Source: Amorphus orientalis (lineage in GTDB: Bacteria; Pseudomonadota; Alphaproteobacteria; Rhizobiales; Amorphaceae). From it: a stretch of 64,000 nucleotides of DNA. The notes under the pieces are model-generated. The model ran no database searches and was not told where the DNA came from. It saw only the letters and a list, made by a program, of their open reading frames with translations. Of this stretch, positions 8,694 to 17,912 are shown piece by piece; position 1 is the stretch's first letter, and every line of letters starts with the position of its first letter. Position numbers and translations under genes: made by a program. The DNA lies in assembly GCF_030814015.1 (NCBI RefSeq), contig NZ_JAUSUL010000003.1, positions 372,001 to 436,000 of the forward strand, written 5' to 3'.

Positions 8694-10208
8694 CTAACTA
8701 CTTGATTTAATTAGATTATGAAAATCGGCCTCATCCGCATTCCGCGGCGGCTCCGCTAGCTCGAGCCGGATCGTGAAGGTCGCACCGCGCCCCGGCTGGC
8801 TGTGGATCGACAGGCGGCCGCGGTGGCGGGTCAGGATGTGCTTGACGATCGCCAGTCCGAGGCCCGTGCCCTTGTGGGCGCGGCTGACTTCGGCATCCAC
8901 CCGGTAGAAGCGTTCGGTGAGCCTGGGCAGATGCTCCGAGGGAATGCCCGGCCCCCAGTCGCGCACCGCCACCACCGCCATGTCCGGGCCCGACCGTGCC
9001 TCGCGCTCGGCGAAAACCGTGACGCGTTCGCCGCCCGCCCCGTATTTCAGGGCGTTCTCGATCAGGTTGTCGAGCACCTGGACCAGCTCGTCGCGTTCGC
9101 CGCGCACCCACAACGGCGCTTCGGCGGCCTCGAACGTCAGCTTGAGCCCGGTGTCCGCCGCGACCGGCTTCAGCGTATCGACGGCGTGGCGTGCGATTTC
9201 GGCGATGTCGACCACGTCTTTGGGCCGAACGTGGGCGCGCATCTCGATGTGGGAGAGCGACAGGAGGTCGTCGATCAGCCGCCGCATCCGCTCGGCCTGA
9301 TCGTGCATGATCTCCAGGAAGCGCTCCCGCGCGGCCGTGTCGTCGCGCGCCGGCCCCTGCAGCGTCTCGATGAAGCCGGTGAGCGAGGCCAGCGGCGTAC
9401 GCAGCTCGTGGCTGGCGTTGGCCACGAAATCCTCGCGCATCCGCTCCAGCCGCCGCTGTTCGGTCAGGTCGCGGACGAGAACGCAGATATGGTTGCTGAG
9501 CCCGGTTTCCTCGTCGTCGTCGCCCTGGGCACCGAGCGGCAGAACATACGCCTCGAACCAGCGCTCGGTCGGTACCTTTTCCGACCAGTGGATGTGGTCG
9601 CTGCGGCCTTCGGTGAGGGCGCGGTCGAGCGCCTCAAGGAAGACCGGCACCCGCAGCTTGAAGGACAGCGGATCCCCGATCCGGATGGGCCCCATCTGGT
9701 CGGATGCCGTCCTGTTGGCGAACCGGACGAGCCCCTTGCGATCGACGAGAAAACACGGATCCGGGAGCGCATCGATCGCCGCGCGGCTGGCGAGGGAGGG
9801 TTCCGCGCGCGCCGATCGGCGGACGCTGCGTTCGGAGCGGATGGTCGGACGCTCTTCGCGCCGGCGCGCCGAGAAGGAGGCGATCGCGATCGCGGCGGTG
9901 CCGAGAACCACGGCAACCGTCGGCACGTTCCATGCCCAGGCCGCGGCCGTCAGGACGAGCGCACCCGTGGCCGCGGGCAGCGCCACCGCCACCCAACGAC
10001 GAACTTCCTCGCCGGGACCGCCGGCCGGCGACGGACGGCCGGCTGGCTCTGACGGCACGCGCATCGATCCCTCCGAGGCCGGCGCCGCTTTCGCGCTCTG
10101 CTCTTCACCGCGGTGGCGAGACTGCGCCCCCTCCACGGGAACGCCGACGAGTTCCACGACGTACTCGTCCTGATTCGCCACCTGGCCGGGATTATCCTCT
10201 GGCTTCAT
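8694..10208 (-). CDS. phoR: phosphate regulon sensor histidine kinase PhoR
   Basis: Inner-membrane kinase that phosphorylates PhoB. From the ATG at 10208 the product is 504 residues. A polar N-terminal stretch of about 65 residues precedes two adjacent membrane helices (about 71-111), a PAS domain (about 145-245), the HisKA domain with the phospho-acceptor in FVANASHELRTPLASL (His267) and an HATPase domain with N box NLIENALKYG, DWGPGIP and GTGLGLAIVKHI. An alternative GTG start 16 codons upstream is possible. Unlike in E. coli, phoR precedes pstS and phoB is far downstream, the usual rhizobial order. Confidence 0.93.
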   Translation of the reverse strand: MKPEDNPGQVANQDEYVVELVGVPVEGAQSRHRGEEQSAKAAPASEGSMRVPSEPAGRPSPAGGPGEEVRRWVAVALPAATGALVLTAAAWAWNVPTVAVVLGTAAIAIASFSARRREERPTIRSERSVRRSARAEPSLASRAAIDALPDPCFLVDRKGLVRFANRTASDQMGPIRIGDPLSFKLRVPVFLEALDRALTEGRSDHIHWSEKVPTERWFEAYVLPLGAQGDDDEETGLSNHICVLVRDLTEQRRLERMREDFVANASHELRTPLASLTGFIETLQGPARDDTAARERFLEIMHDQAERMRRLIDDLLSLSHIEMRAHVRPKDVVDIAEIARHAVDTLKPVAADTGLKLTFEAAEAPLWVRGERDELVQVLDNLIENALKYGAGGERVTVFAEREARSGPDMAVVAVRDWGPGIPSEHLPRLTERFYRVDAEVSRAHKGTGLGLAIVKHILTRHRGRLSIHSQPGRGATFTIRLELAEPPRNADEADFHNLIKSSS

Positions 10209-10471
10209 AGAGTTCACATGACACCTCGGCCTTGGCGCGGCGTTCCGCCACCGCACTCGTCCCGGCCCGTTCCTGTCGAACAGTAGCCCGATGGGCCGGA
10301 CGAACCCGGCGCGGATCGGGCAGCCGTTGTCAACCGCCTAACGAGTTTTCGGCCGGACAAGGGGTGGTTTGCAAGTCTCAGGGGCGGCTTTCCGGCCGGA
10401 TCGATGGCGCGCTCCCGTCCGGCTTCCGCGCCCGGCCCCGCGCACGCCATAATGACGAAAGGGTGATTTGT

Positions 10472-10501
10472 TTGAGATTGTCGTCAGCCGCCACACATAA
10501 T
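10472..10501 (+). promoter_or_regulatory. possible sigma70-type promoter of msrP
   Basis: TTGAGA (10472-10477) and CATAAT (10496-10501) are spaced by 18 bp, with msrP starting at 10555. The rest of the roughly 345-bp phoR-msrP gap (10209-10554) shows no gene. The match is reasonable but based on eye inspection of an alphaproteobacterial promoter, so confidence is low. Confidence 0.35.
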
Positions 10502-10554
10502 TGCAGGATCGGGTGCGGCTTGGGGCGCACCTCAATGTGTTTGAGGTCAGGGCC

Positions 10555-11562
10555 ATGTGGATCAGGAAACGCCGGGGCTGGGAGATCGACGAACGGGCTG
10601 CGACGCCGGAAAGCGTCTACCTGTCCCGACGCGCGCTGCTGGGTGCGGCCGGGATCGGGGCGGCGGCGGTCGCCATGCCGCGGCCGGCCCACGCCCTCTT
10701 CGGGTCGCTGTTCGGCTCCAGCGAGGATCTGGGCAAGACGCTGGACACCTCGTCCGACCCGACCGCGGACCTCTACCCGTTCCCGCGCAACGACGCCTTC
10801 ACGCTCGAGCGGCCGCTGACCGAGGAGACCGTCTCCGGCAGCTACAACAATTTCTACGAGTTCGGCTCCCACAAGCAGATCTGGCAGGCCGCCCAGGCGC
10901 TGCCGACGCGGCCGTGGACCGTCACCATCGACGGCCTGGTCGAAGAGGAGAAGACCGTCGGCATCGACGAGTTGATCCGGGCCATGCCGCTGGAGGAACG
11001 GCTCTACCGGCACCGGTGCGTCGAGGCCTGGTCGATGACGGTGCCGTGGTCCGGGTTTCCGATGAAGGCGCTGGTCGACTACGCCCGCCCGCTCGGGTCC
11101 GCGAAATATGTGCGCATGGAGACGTTCGAGAACCCGGAAGTCGCCAGCGGCCAGAACCAGAGCTGGTACCCCTGGCCGTACATCGAGGGCGTGACCATGG
11201 CGGAGGCGACCAACGAGCTCGCTTTTCTGGTCACCGGCATCTACGGCAAGCCGGCGCCGAAGCAGTTCGGCGCGCCGCTGCGTCTGGCGCTGCCGTGGAA
11301 GTACGGGTTCAAGTCGGCCAAGTCGCTGGTGCGGTTCACCTTCACCGAAGAGCGCCCGGTCTCCTTCTGGGAGGAGATCGCCCCCAACGAGTACGGCTTC
11401 TGGGCCAACGTGAACCCGGAGGTGCCCCACCGCCGCTGGAGCCAGGCGGAAGAGCGGGTGCTGGGAACCGACGAGACGATCCCGACCCAGCTCTATAACG
11501 GCTACGGCGAGTACGTCGCCGGCCTCTACGCCGACAAGGAAGGCGAGAAGCTTTACATGTGA
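10555..11562 (+). CDS. msrP: protein-methionine-sulfoxide reductase catalytic subunit MsrP (YedY)
   Basis: Periplasmic molybdopterin enzyme that repairs oxidised methionines in envelope proteins. The ATG at 10555 follows GAGGTCAGGG and gives 335 residues. The N-terminus carries a Tat signal (SRRALLGAAG, cleavage after AHA). The Mo-ligating cysteine is Cys155 in RHRCVEAWSM. Other family motifs are YNNFYEFGSHK and PLRLALPWKYGFKSAKS. Its usual membrane haem partner MsrQ is not adjacent, since the next gene is on the opposite strand; a distant msrQ or another electron donor must serve it. Confidence 0.95.
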   Translation: MWIRKRRGWEIDERAATPESVYLSRRALLGAAGIGAAAVAMPRPAHALFGSLFGSSEDLGKTLDTSSDPTADLYPFPRNDAFTLERPLTEETVSGSYNNFYEFGSHKQIWQAAQALPTRPWTVTIDGLVEEEKTVGIDELIRAMPLEERLYRHRCVEAWSMTVPWSGFPMKALVDYARPLGSAKYVRMETFENPEVASGQNQSWYPWPYIEGVTMAEATNELAFLVTGIYGKPAPKQFGAPLRLALPWKYGFKSAKSLVRFTFTEERPVSFWEEIAPNEYGFWANVNPEVPHRRWSQAEERVLGTDETIPTQLYNGYGEYVAGLYADKEGEKLYM

Positions 11563-11600
11563 GGCGCGGCGCGGCCACGCATCGGCCGCTCAGTCTTCCG

Positions 11601-11646
11601 AATGTCCCGGACGGAAAACCGGTCTCCAGCTCACCCCGGATTGCTT
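11601..11646 (+). repeat. palindromic repeat, degenerate copy, at the 3' end of the ada-like gene
   Basis: Carries the core GACGGAAAACCGG of the window-wide repeat family with imperfect outer arms (CCCGG and CCCCGGATTGCT). It ends at the last base of the minus-strand stop codon of the neighbouring methyltransferase gene, the same placement as other copies. Confidence 0.6.
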
Positions 11647-12542
11647 TACCCGAACTGTCCGGCCTCCCAGCCGAGGATGGCGCGCTTGCGGGTCAGCCCC
11701 CAGTGATAACCGCACAGCCCGCCGGAGCGCCCGAGCACCCGGTGGCACGGCACCACGAAGGAGATCGGGTTGCGGCCGACCGCCGCGCCGACGGCGCGCG
11801 CCGCCTTCGGCTTGCCGATGTGGCTGGCCACGTCCGAATAGGTCGATGCCTGGCCGGGACGGATGTTCAGGAGCGTCTCCCAGACCTTCACCTCGAAGTC
11901 GGTTCCGATGAGCACCACCCGGACCGGCTGCTCCTTCGACCAGGCCGAGGGATCGAAGATCCGCCGGGCGTGGGGCGCCGTCGCGTCCGGATCCTCCCGG
12001 TAATCGGCGTTCGGCCAGCGGCCCGCCATGTCGGCGAAGACCGCCTCCTCCTCGCCCGGATCGGCAAAGGCGAGGCCGGCGAGGCCGTAGTCGGTGACCA
12101 TCACCAGAGCCCGGCCGAACGGGCAGGCGTGCCAGCCCCAGCGGATCTCGATCCCCGCGCCCCGGTCGCGATAGGCGCCGGGCGGCATCGCCACATGGGT
12201 CACGAACAAATCGTGCAGCCGGGCCGGACCGGACAGGCCGGCGTCGTAGGTGGCATCCAGCACGCTCGCCCGCTCCCTGAGCAGCTTCTGGGTATGGTCG
12301 AGGGTGACGGCCTGCAGGAACTGCTTCGGGGTCAGTCCGGCCCAGCGGTCGAACACGCGGGTGAGCTGGACCGGCGTCACACCGACGGCTGAAGCGATCT
12401 CCGGCACGCTCGGCTGGTCCTGGAAGCGCTCGGTGATGTGGGCGAGCGCGGCACGGACGATCTCGTAGTCCCCGCGCGGCGCTTCGGCGCGGTGCGTGGG
12501 GGTCGGGGCATGGCCGGGTCCGGTGGATGCGATATCCAGCAT
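11646..12542 (-). CDS. methylated-DNA-protein-cysteine methyltransferase with AraC-type HTH (Ada-like)
   Basis: Transfers the alkyl group from O6-methylguanine to its own cysteine. The 298-residue product (ATG at 12542 after AGGACG) has an AraC-family helix-turn-helix at about 25-120 (VPEIASAVGVTPVQLTRVFDRWAGLTP), then a MGMT domain with the helix-turn-helix YSDVASHIGKPKAARAVGAA and the active-site motif VPCHR. It lacks the N-terminal zinc domain that senses methylphosphotriesters in E. coli Ada, so it is a repair enzyme with a DNA-binding arm rather than a classical Ada switch. It lies 88 bp after the DUF2244 gene, in a small repair cluster with nth. Confidence 0.9.
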   Translation of the reverse strand: MLDIASTGPGHAPTPTHRAEAPRGDYEIVRAALAHITERFQDQPSVPEIASAVGVTPVQLTRVFDRWAGLTPKQFLQAVTLDHTQKLLRERASVLDATYDAGLSGPARLHDLFVTHVAMPPGAYRDRGAGIEIRWGWHACPFGRALVMVTDYGLAGLAFADPGEEEAVFADMAGRWPNADYREDPDATAPHARRIFDPSAWSKEQPVRVVLIGTDFEVKVWETLLNIRPGQASTYSDVASHIGKPKAARAVGAAVGRNPISFVVPCHRVLGRSGGLCGYHWGLTRKRAILGWEAGQFG

Positions 12543-12630
12543 GGCAGGACGTCCTTCTGTTCGGTTCCCGCTCAAGATGGCCTCGTCCGGGTGTCGCGGC
12601 GACCCGATTTCGGACACCAGCAGTCGCAGG

Positions 12631-13146
12631 TCACGCGGGCCGGGCCCGCCCCGAGCGCGCATCCGCCAGCGCGTTGCCGAAGGCCGACGCGAAGCTCTCC
12701 CTGTCGTCGGGATTGAGGAAGGCGCCAACGACGAGGCTGCGCCCGTGCGAGGACAGGTCCAGCCGGGTTACGCCCTCGTCGGCGAGCCGGGTGACGGTCA
12801 GCCGCGCCCAGGCGGGGTTGAACCGGTGCTCGCGCATTCGGCCGTTCGCCGCCACCTGCTTCACCACGACCTCGGTGAGCGAGACGTGCACCTCCTCGAA
12901 GGCACGGCCCGAGCGATAGCTGAGCTTGAAGGCGAGATAGAGCAGCCCGACGTCGGCCAGCATGAAGAGCGCGATCGGCCAGGCGCCGAGCACGTAGAAC
13001 CGCATGCCGGACCAGAACGCCACCGCGAGCGCGATCAGCATCATCGTGAGGAAGCCGCGGCGGCCGAGCGAGCGGTGCGGCGTGAGCGTCGCGGAAAAGA
13101 ACGGCGCCTCCGGATCGTTCGGCTCGATTGTGTTGCTCTCGGTCAT
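12631..13146 (-). CDS. DUF2244 domain membrane protein
   Basis: 171-residue protein from the ATG at 13146. Two hydrophobic helices near residues 30-75 (FLTMMLIALAVAFW and ALFMLADVGLLYLAF) precede a soluble C-terminal part with a family motif FNPAWARL and a final Ser/Arg-rich tail. DUF2244 has no established function. It stands divergently from nth only 22 bp away, an arrangement seen in related genomes, so the two promoters must overlap. The function is unknown; the link to DNA repair rests only on position. Confidence 0.8.
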   Translation of the reverse strand: MTESNTIEPNDPEAPFFSATLTPHRSLGRRGFLTMMLIALAVAFWSGMRFYVLGAWPIALFMLADVGLLYLAFKLSYRSGRAFEEVHVSLTEVVVKQVAANGRMREHRFNPAWARLTVTRLADEGVTRLDLSSHGRSLVVGAFLNPDDRESFASAFGNALADARSGRARPA

Positions 13147-13168
13147 CGCCCCCAATTATAGAACCGAA

Positions 13169-13927
13169 ATGGCAGATTCGAAGACCTCCAGGCGCACGAC
13201 GGCCGCCGCCAAGCCGGCAAACTCGGCGCGTGGGGCATCCGGCACCGGCACGACCCGCCGCAAAGCGCTCTCGACCCGGCGAACCTCCTACACGAAGGCG
13301 GAAATCGAGGAGATCTTTTCCCGCTTCGCCGCCCGCGACCCGGAGCCGCGGGGCGAGCTTCTCTACGTCAACCCGTTCACGCTTCTGGTCGCGGTCGTGC
13401 TGTCCGCCCAGGCGACCGACGTCGGCGTGAACAAGGCGACGCGCGGCCTGTTCGCGGCAGCCTCGACGCCTGCGGAAATGGTCGCCCTCGGCGAGGAGGG
13501 CGTCCGCGAACACATCCGCACCATCGGGCTCTACCGGAACAAGGCGAAGAACGTGATCGCGCTGTCCCTGGCGCTGATCGCCGAGCACGGCGGCGAGGTG
13601 CCCCACGACCGCGACGCGCTCCAGGCGCTTCCCGGCGTCGGCCGCAAGACCGCCAACGTGGTGCTGAACATCGCCTTCGGCGACCCGACCATCGCCGTCG
13701 ACACCCACATCTTCCGGATCGCCAACCGGATCGGGCTCGCTCCGGGCAAGACGACGGACGCCGTCGAGGCGCACCTGGAAAAGGTGATTCCGGCCGCCTT
13801 CAAGCAGCATGCCCATCACTGGCTGATCCTGCACGGGCGCTATGTCTGCAAGGCGCGCAAGCCCGACTGCACGGCCTGCCTGATCGCCGACATCTGCAAG
13901 AGCCCCGAAAAGACGCTTCCCGCCTGA
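13169..13927 (+). CDS. nth: endonuclease III
   Basis: Base-excision-repair glycosylase/AP lyase that removes oxidised pyrimidines. The 252-residue protein has a basic, low-complexity N-terminal extension of about 45 residues, then the HhH-GPD fold with the hairpin and catalytic lysine in LPGVGRKTANVVL, the catalytic aspartate in VDTHIFRIANR, and a C-terminal [4Fe-4S] motif C-x6-C-x2-C-x5-C (CKARKPDCTACLIADIC). The ATG at 13169 was chosen because upstream codons would run into the divergent DUF2244 gene. Confidence 0.95.
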   Translation: MADSKTSRRTTAAAKPANSARGASGTGTTRRKALSTRRTSYTKAEIEEIFSRFAARDPEPRGELLYVNPFTLLVAVVLSAQATDVGVNKATRGLFAAASTPAEMVALGEEGVREHIRTIGLYRNKAKNVIALSLALIAEHGGEVPHDRDALQALPGVGRKTANVVLNIAFGDPTIAVDTHIFRIANRIGLAPGKTTDAVEAHLEKVIPAAFKQHAHHWLILHGRYVCKARKPDCTACLIADICKSPEKTLPA

Positions 13928-13990
13928 GCCCCTGGCCACGGGGCCCAAGAGGTCGACCCCCGCTCCGGCCTCGACTAAAAAGGGATCATC

Positions 13991-14734
13991 ATGAGCTTAC
14001 CGCCGATTCCGCCCTCGCCGGCCGTGTTCCTGGACTTCGACGGCACCCTGGTCGGCTTTGCCGACGCGCCGGACGCGATCGAGGTCGATCCGGATCTCGT
14101 GGACCTCCTGGGGCGTTTGCGCGGGCGGACCGACGGCGCGCTCGCCGTCGTCACCGGTCGCCGGGTCGATGAGATCGACCGTTTCCTGAAGCCCCTGGTC
14201 CTGCCGGTCGCCGGCCTGCACGGCATCGAACGGCGGTCCCACGAGGACGCGGAGATCCTCTCGCTTCCCAGTTCCGAGCAGGTGCGCCGGTTGCGCGACC
14301 GGCTGCAGACCATGTCGATTCTCGGAGACGGGGTGAACCTGGAAGACAAGGGCAGCGGCCTGGCCGTCCACTACCGCCTCGCACCCCACGCCGAAGCGGA
14401 CGTGAAGGCCGCGCTTCGCGATGCCGTCAGCGATCTGGAAGAGCTGCACCTGATCGAAGGCAAGATGGTGGTCGAGGCCAAGCGGAGCGACGTCAACAAG
14501 GGCGTCGCGATCGCGGACTTCATGGAGCTGCCGGATTTCCGCAACCGCATCCCGGTCTTTCTCGGCGACGACGTCACCGACGAGGACGGCTTCCATCTGG
14601 TGGATCGCCTCGGCGGCGTCACCGTGAAAGTCGGCGACGGGCCCAGCCATGCCCGCTACCGTCTGGCCAACCATCAGGCCGTACTGGACTGGCTCGACCG
14701 GATCACGAAATCGGAGACATCGATCGTTCCATGA
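13991..14734 (+). CDS. otsB: trehalose-6-phosphate phosphatase
   Basis: Removes phosphate from trehalose-6-phosphate, the last step of OtsAB trehalose synthesis (cytoplasm). The 247-residue HAD-fold protein has motif I FLDFDGTLVGF with the nucleophile and acid Asp, motif II VVTGR, and motif IV FLGDDVTDEDGF. AAAGGGATC precedes the ATG. Its stop overlaps the next start (ATGA at 14731-14734), so it is translationally coupled to the GH15 gene. Confidence 0.95.
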   Translation: MSLPPIPPSPAVFLDFDGTLVGFADAPDAIEVDPDLVDLLGRLRGRTDGALAVVTGRRVDEIDRFLKPLVLPVAGLHGIERRSHEDAEILSLPSSEQVRRLRDRLQTMSILGDGVNLEDKGSGLAVHYRLAPHAEADVKAALRDAVSDLEELHLIEGKMVVEAKRSDVNKGVAIADFMELPDFRNRIPVFLGDDVTDEDGFHLVDRLGGVTVKVGDGPSHARYRLANHQAVLDWLDRITKSETSIVP

Positions 14735-16509
14735 GTTCCCTGGACCTCGGCCTGATAGGCAACTGTTCGATTTCGGTCCTCATCGACCGCTGGGCCCGGG
14801 TTGTGTGGTGGTGCCTGCCGCGCTTCGACGGCGACCCGGTGTTCCACCAGCTGCTCGGCAGCCGGTCCGGCGATCCGGCCGACGGTGCGTTCTCGATCGA
14901 AGTCGAAGGACAGGTCCGCACCGAGCAGAGCTACATCACCAACACCGCGATCCTCTCCACCAGGATCTACACCGAGGACGGGTCGTCGGTCGAAATCCTG
15001 GATCACGCCCCCCGCTTCGAGGGGCGTGGACGGATGTTCCGGCCGATGCAGTTCGTCCGCCAGATCAAGCCCATCGACGGGCGGCCGCGCATCCGCATCC
15101 GGATCCGGCCCGTGTTCGGATGGGCCAGACAGGCCCCGGAAATCACCTCCGGCTCCAACCACATCCGCTATGTCGGCGACGGCATGACCCTGCGCATGAC
15201 GACCAATGCGCCGGTGACCTACATCCGCAACGAGACGTGGTTCCAGCTCGACCGGGAACTGGCCCTCTTCCTCGGCCCCGACGAGACCCTGACAGACCAT
15301 CCCGTCAAGATCGCCCACACCTTCGTGGAGAACACCGAAGCCTACTGGCGCGGCTGGTCGCGCCGGCTCGGCCTGCCCCGGGAGTGGCAGGAGGCGGTGA
15401 TCCGCGCGGCGATCACCTTGAAGATGTGCACCTTCGAGGAGACCGGCGCCATCGTGGCGGCGATCACCACCTCCATTCCCGAGGCGCCGAACTCGGGCCG
15501 CACCTGGGATTATCGCTACTGCTGGCTGCGCGACGCGTTCTTCGTGGTCCGCGCCCTCAACGGCCTCTCCGATCTGGAGACGATGGAGAACTATCTCCGC
15601 TACATCCAGAACATCATCGCGCTGACCGAGGGCGGCCACGTTCAGCCGGTCTACGGGATCGGGCTGGAGAGCGCGCTGGTGGAAGGCACCGTGGATCTGC
15701 CCGGATATCGCGGCATGGGTCCGGTCCGGACCGGCAACCAGGCCTACGAGCACTTCCAGCACGACGTCTACGGCAACATCGTTCTCGGCGCGGCCCAGGC
15801 CTTTTTCGACCGGCGCCTGCTGCGTCCCTCCGGTGTCGAGGATTTCCGCCTCCTGGAAAAGATCGGCGAGCGCGCCTACGAGCTGTTCGACAAGCCCGAT
15901 GCCGGCATGTGGGAACTCAGGACCCGGGCGCGCGTGCACACCTCGTCCAGCCTGATGTGCTGGGCCGCCCTGGACCGCCTCGCCAAGATCGCCAACGAGC
16001 TGGGGCTGGATCCGAAGAAGTGGCGGGCCCGGGCCGACGAGGTCCGCGACACGATCCTGGAGCGCTCCTGGAACGAGGAACTCGGCGCCTTCGCGGAGAG
16101 TTTCGAGGGCAGCGATCTCGACGCCGGCCTGCTTCTGGCCGCCGAGGTCGGGCTGGTCTCCCCCACCGACCCCCGCTTCGTGTCCACGGTGGACAAGATC
16201 GGAGAAGCGCTTCGCCATGGCGACCACCTCTATCGCTACGCGATCGCAGACGATTTCGGCCGGCCTGAAACCGCCTTCAATATTTGTACGTTCTGGTACA
16301 TAGACGCGCTCGCCCGGATCGGTCGCGTCGAAGAAGCGCGGGAGATCTACGAGTCCATGCTGGCGTGCCGGAACCATCTCGGCCTGTTGTCGGAAGACGT
16401 CGACCCGGCCACCGGCGAACTCTGGGGGAATTTTCCGCAGACATATTCTATGGTCGGCATAATCAACGGCGCCATGCGGCTCAGCCGGCGTTGGGACAAG
16501 ATGGTCTGA
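14731..16509 (+). CDS. glycoside hydrolase family 15 protein (glucoamylase/trehalase type)
   Basis: 592 residues. The N-terminal beta-sandwich (about 1-210, starting LGLIGNCSISVLID) is of the trehalase-like type. The GH15 (alpha/alpha)6 barrel follows, with TWDYRYCWLRDAFF, the probable acid in MWELRTRARVHTSSSLMCW and the probable base in LLSEDVDPATGELWGNFPQ. No signal peptide is seen, so it acts in the cytoplasm. Lying between otsB and otsA with an ATGA overlap on one side and a 7-bp gap on the other, it is most likely a trehalase or a maltooligosaccharide-trimming enzyme that tunes trehalose levels. The exact substrate cannot be read from sequence. Confidence 0.9.
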   Translation: MSSLDLGLIGNCSISVLIDRWARVVWWCLPRFDGDPVFHQLLGSRSGDPADGAFSIEVEGQVRTEQSYITNTAILSTRIYTEDGSSVEILDHAPRFEGRGRMFRPMQFVRQIKPIDGRPRIRIRIRPVFGWARQAPEITSGSNHIRYVGDGMTLRMTTNAPVTYIRNETWFQLDRELALFLGPDETLTDHPVKIAHTFVENTEAYWRGWSRRLGLPREWQEAVIRAAITLKMCTFEETGAIVAAITTSIPEAPNSGRTWDYRYCWLRDAFFVVRALNGLSDLETMENYLRYIQNIIALTEGGHVQPVYGIGLESALVEGTVDLPGYRGMGPVRTGNQAYEHFQHDVYGNIVLGAAQAFFDRRLLRPSGVEDFRLLEKIGERAYELFDKPDAGMWELRTRARVHTSSSLMCWAALDRLAKIANELGLDPKKWRARADEVRDTILERSWNEELGAFAESFEGSDLDAGLLLAAEVGLVSPTDPRFVSTVDKIGEALRHGDHLYRYAIADDFGRPETAFNICTFWYIDALARIGRVEEAREIYESMLACRNHLGLLSEDVDPATGELWGNFPQTYSMVGIINGAMRLSRRWDKMV

Positions 16510-16516
16510 GGGAAGA

Positions 16517-17902
16517 ATGGGACGCCTGGTCGTTGTATCGAATCGTGTCGGACCGCTGCAGGACACCGGGCGGGCCGGCGGACTCGCCGTCGCCCTGGTC
16601 GATGTTCTGAGAGAACGCGGCGGAGTCTGGTTCGGCTGGTCGGGGAAGATTTCCGAGGAAGGCACCTTCTCGCCGTTGCGCGAACAGAGTTCGGGGAACG
16701 TCCGCGTCGCCACGATCGACCTGTCGGAAACCGACTACAACGAGTACTACGCCGGCTATGCAAACCGCTGCCTCTGGCCGACCATGCACTACCGGCTCGA
16801 CCTGACCGATTTCGACCGGAAGTTCGACGAGGGCTATCGGCGCGTCAACGAGCGCTTCGCGGCACGGCTCAAGCCGCTGCTGGAGCCGGACGACATCATC
16901 TGGGTGCACGACTACCATTTCATGCTTCTGGGCGCGCAGCTTCGCGCCATGGGGGTGGAGAACCCGATCGGGTTCTTCCTGCACATCCCCTTCCCGGTGC
17001 CCGAGGTGCTCACCGCGCTGCCGAACCATGCCGGGCTGGTGCGTTCGCTGCTTGCCTACGACCTGATCGGCTTCCAGTCCACCCGGGACGCCTCGGCGCT
17101 CCGGCGGTATCTGGTCGAGGAGGCGGGCGCCGACGAGACCTCCGACGGGGCGATGCACGTGCTCGGCCGCAAGGTGCATCTGGACGCGTTCCCGATCGGC
17201 ATCGACGCGGAAACCTTTGCCGGCTATGCAGTCTCAGGCGAGGGTCAGCGCAACTTCCGCCGCCTGAAGACGCTGCTGAACGGCCAGATCCAGATGATCG
17301 GCGTCGACCGGATCGACTATTCCAAGGGACTGCCGGAACGCTTCCGCGCGGTCGAGCGCCTGTTCGAGGACTATCCGGAGAACCGCGGGCGGGTGTCGTT
17401 CATGCAGGTGGCGCCGCCGTCGCGGTCTGAAGTGCGGGCCTATTCCGACATCCAGCGGACGCTGGAGGGCCTCACCGGGCGCATCAACGGCAAGTTCTCC
17501 GACATCGACTGGACGCCGATCTCCTTCCTCACCCAATCGCTGCCCCGGCGCGCGCTGGCCGGCATCTACCGGGCGAGCCTGATCGGCCTCGTCACCCCGC
17601 TGCGCGACGGCATGAATCTGGTGGCCAAGGAGTACGTCGCCGCGCAGGATCCGGAAGATCCGGGCGTGCTGGTCCTGTCGCGGTTCGCAGGTGCTGCGGA
17701 GGAACTGCGCGAGGCGCTGATCGTCAATCCCTATTCCATCGACGCGATCGCCGAGGCGCTCCAGACCGGCATCCGCATGCCTCAGGACGAGCGCAAGGAG
17801 CGCTGGGAACGGCTCTATGGCCGGATCACCAAGACCACCGCCGCCAGCTGGTCCCGCACCTTCATCGAGCGGCTGACCGACGCCGCCGAGCACGGACGCT
17901 AA
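16517..17902 (+). CDS. otsA: alpha,alpha-trehalose-phosphate synthase (UDP/GDP-glucose)
   Basis: GT20 enzyme joining UDP-glucose and glucose-6-phosphate to trehalose-6-phosphate. The 461-residue protein has the N-terminal [10 protein letters not shown] and GGLAVAL loop, [10 protein letters not shown], the nucleotide-sugar site [19 protein letters not shown] and [25 protein letters not shown] ribosome site sits in the 7-bp gap after the GH15 gene. The operon order otsB-GH15-otsA reverses the familiar otsBA pair by inserting the hydrolase. The gene ends only 10 bp from the convergent pdeM. Confidence 0.96.
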   Translation: MGRLVVVSNRVGPLQDTGRAGGLAVALVDVLRERGGVWFGWSGKISEEGTFSPLREQSSGNVRVATIDLSETDYNEYYAGYANRCLWPTMHYRLDLTDFDRKFDEGYRRVNERFAARLKPLLEPDDIIWVHDYHFMLLGAQLRAMGVENPIGFFLHIPFPVPEVLTALPNHAGLVRSLLAYDLIGFQSTRDASALRRYLVEEAGADETSDGAMHVLGRKVHLDAFPIGIDAETFAGYAVSGEGQRNFRRLKTLLNGQIQMIGVDRIDYSKGLPERFRAVERLFEDYPENRGRVSFMQVAPPSRSEVRAYSDIQRTLEGLTGRINGKFSDIDWTPISFLTQSLPRRALAGIYRASLIGLVTPLRDGMNLVAKEYVAAQDPEDPGVLVLSRFAGAAEELREALIVNPYSIDAIAEALQTGIRMPQDERKERWERLYGRITKTTAASWSRTFIERLTDAAEHGR

Positions 17903-17912
17903 AAACGTCACC

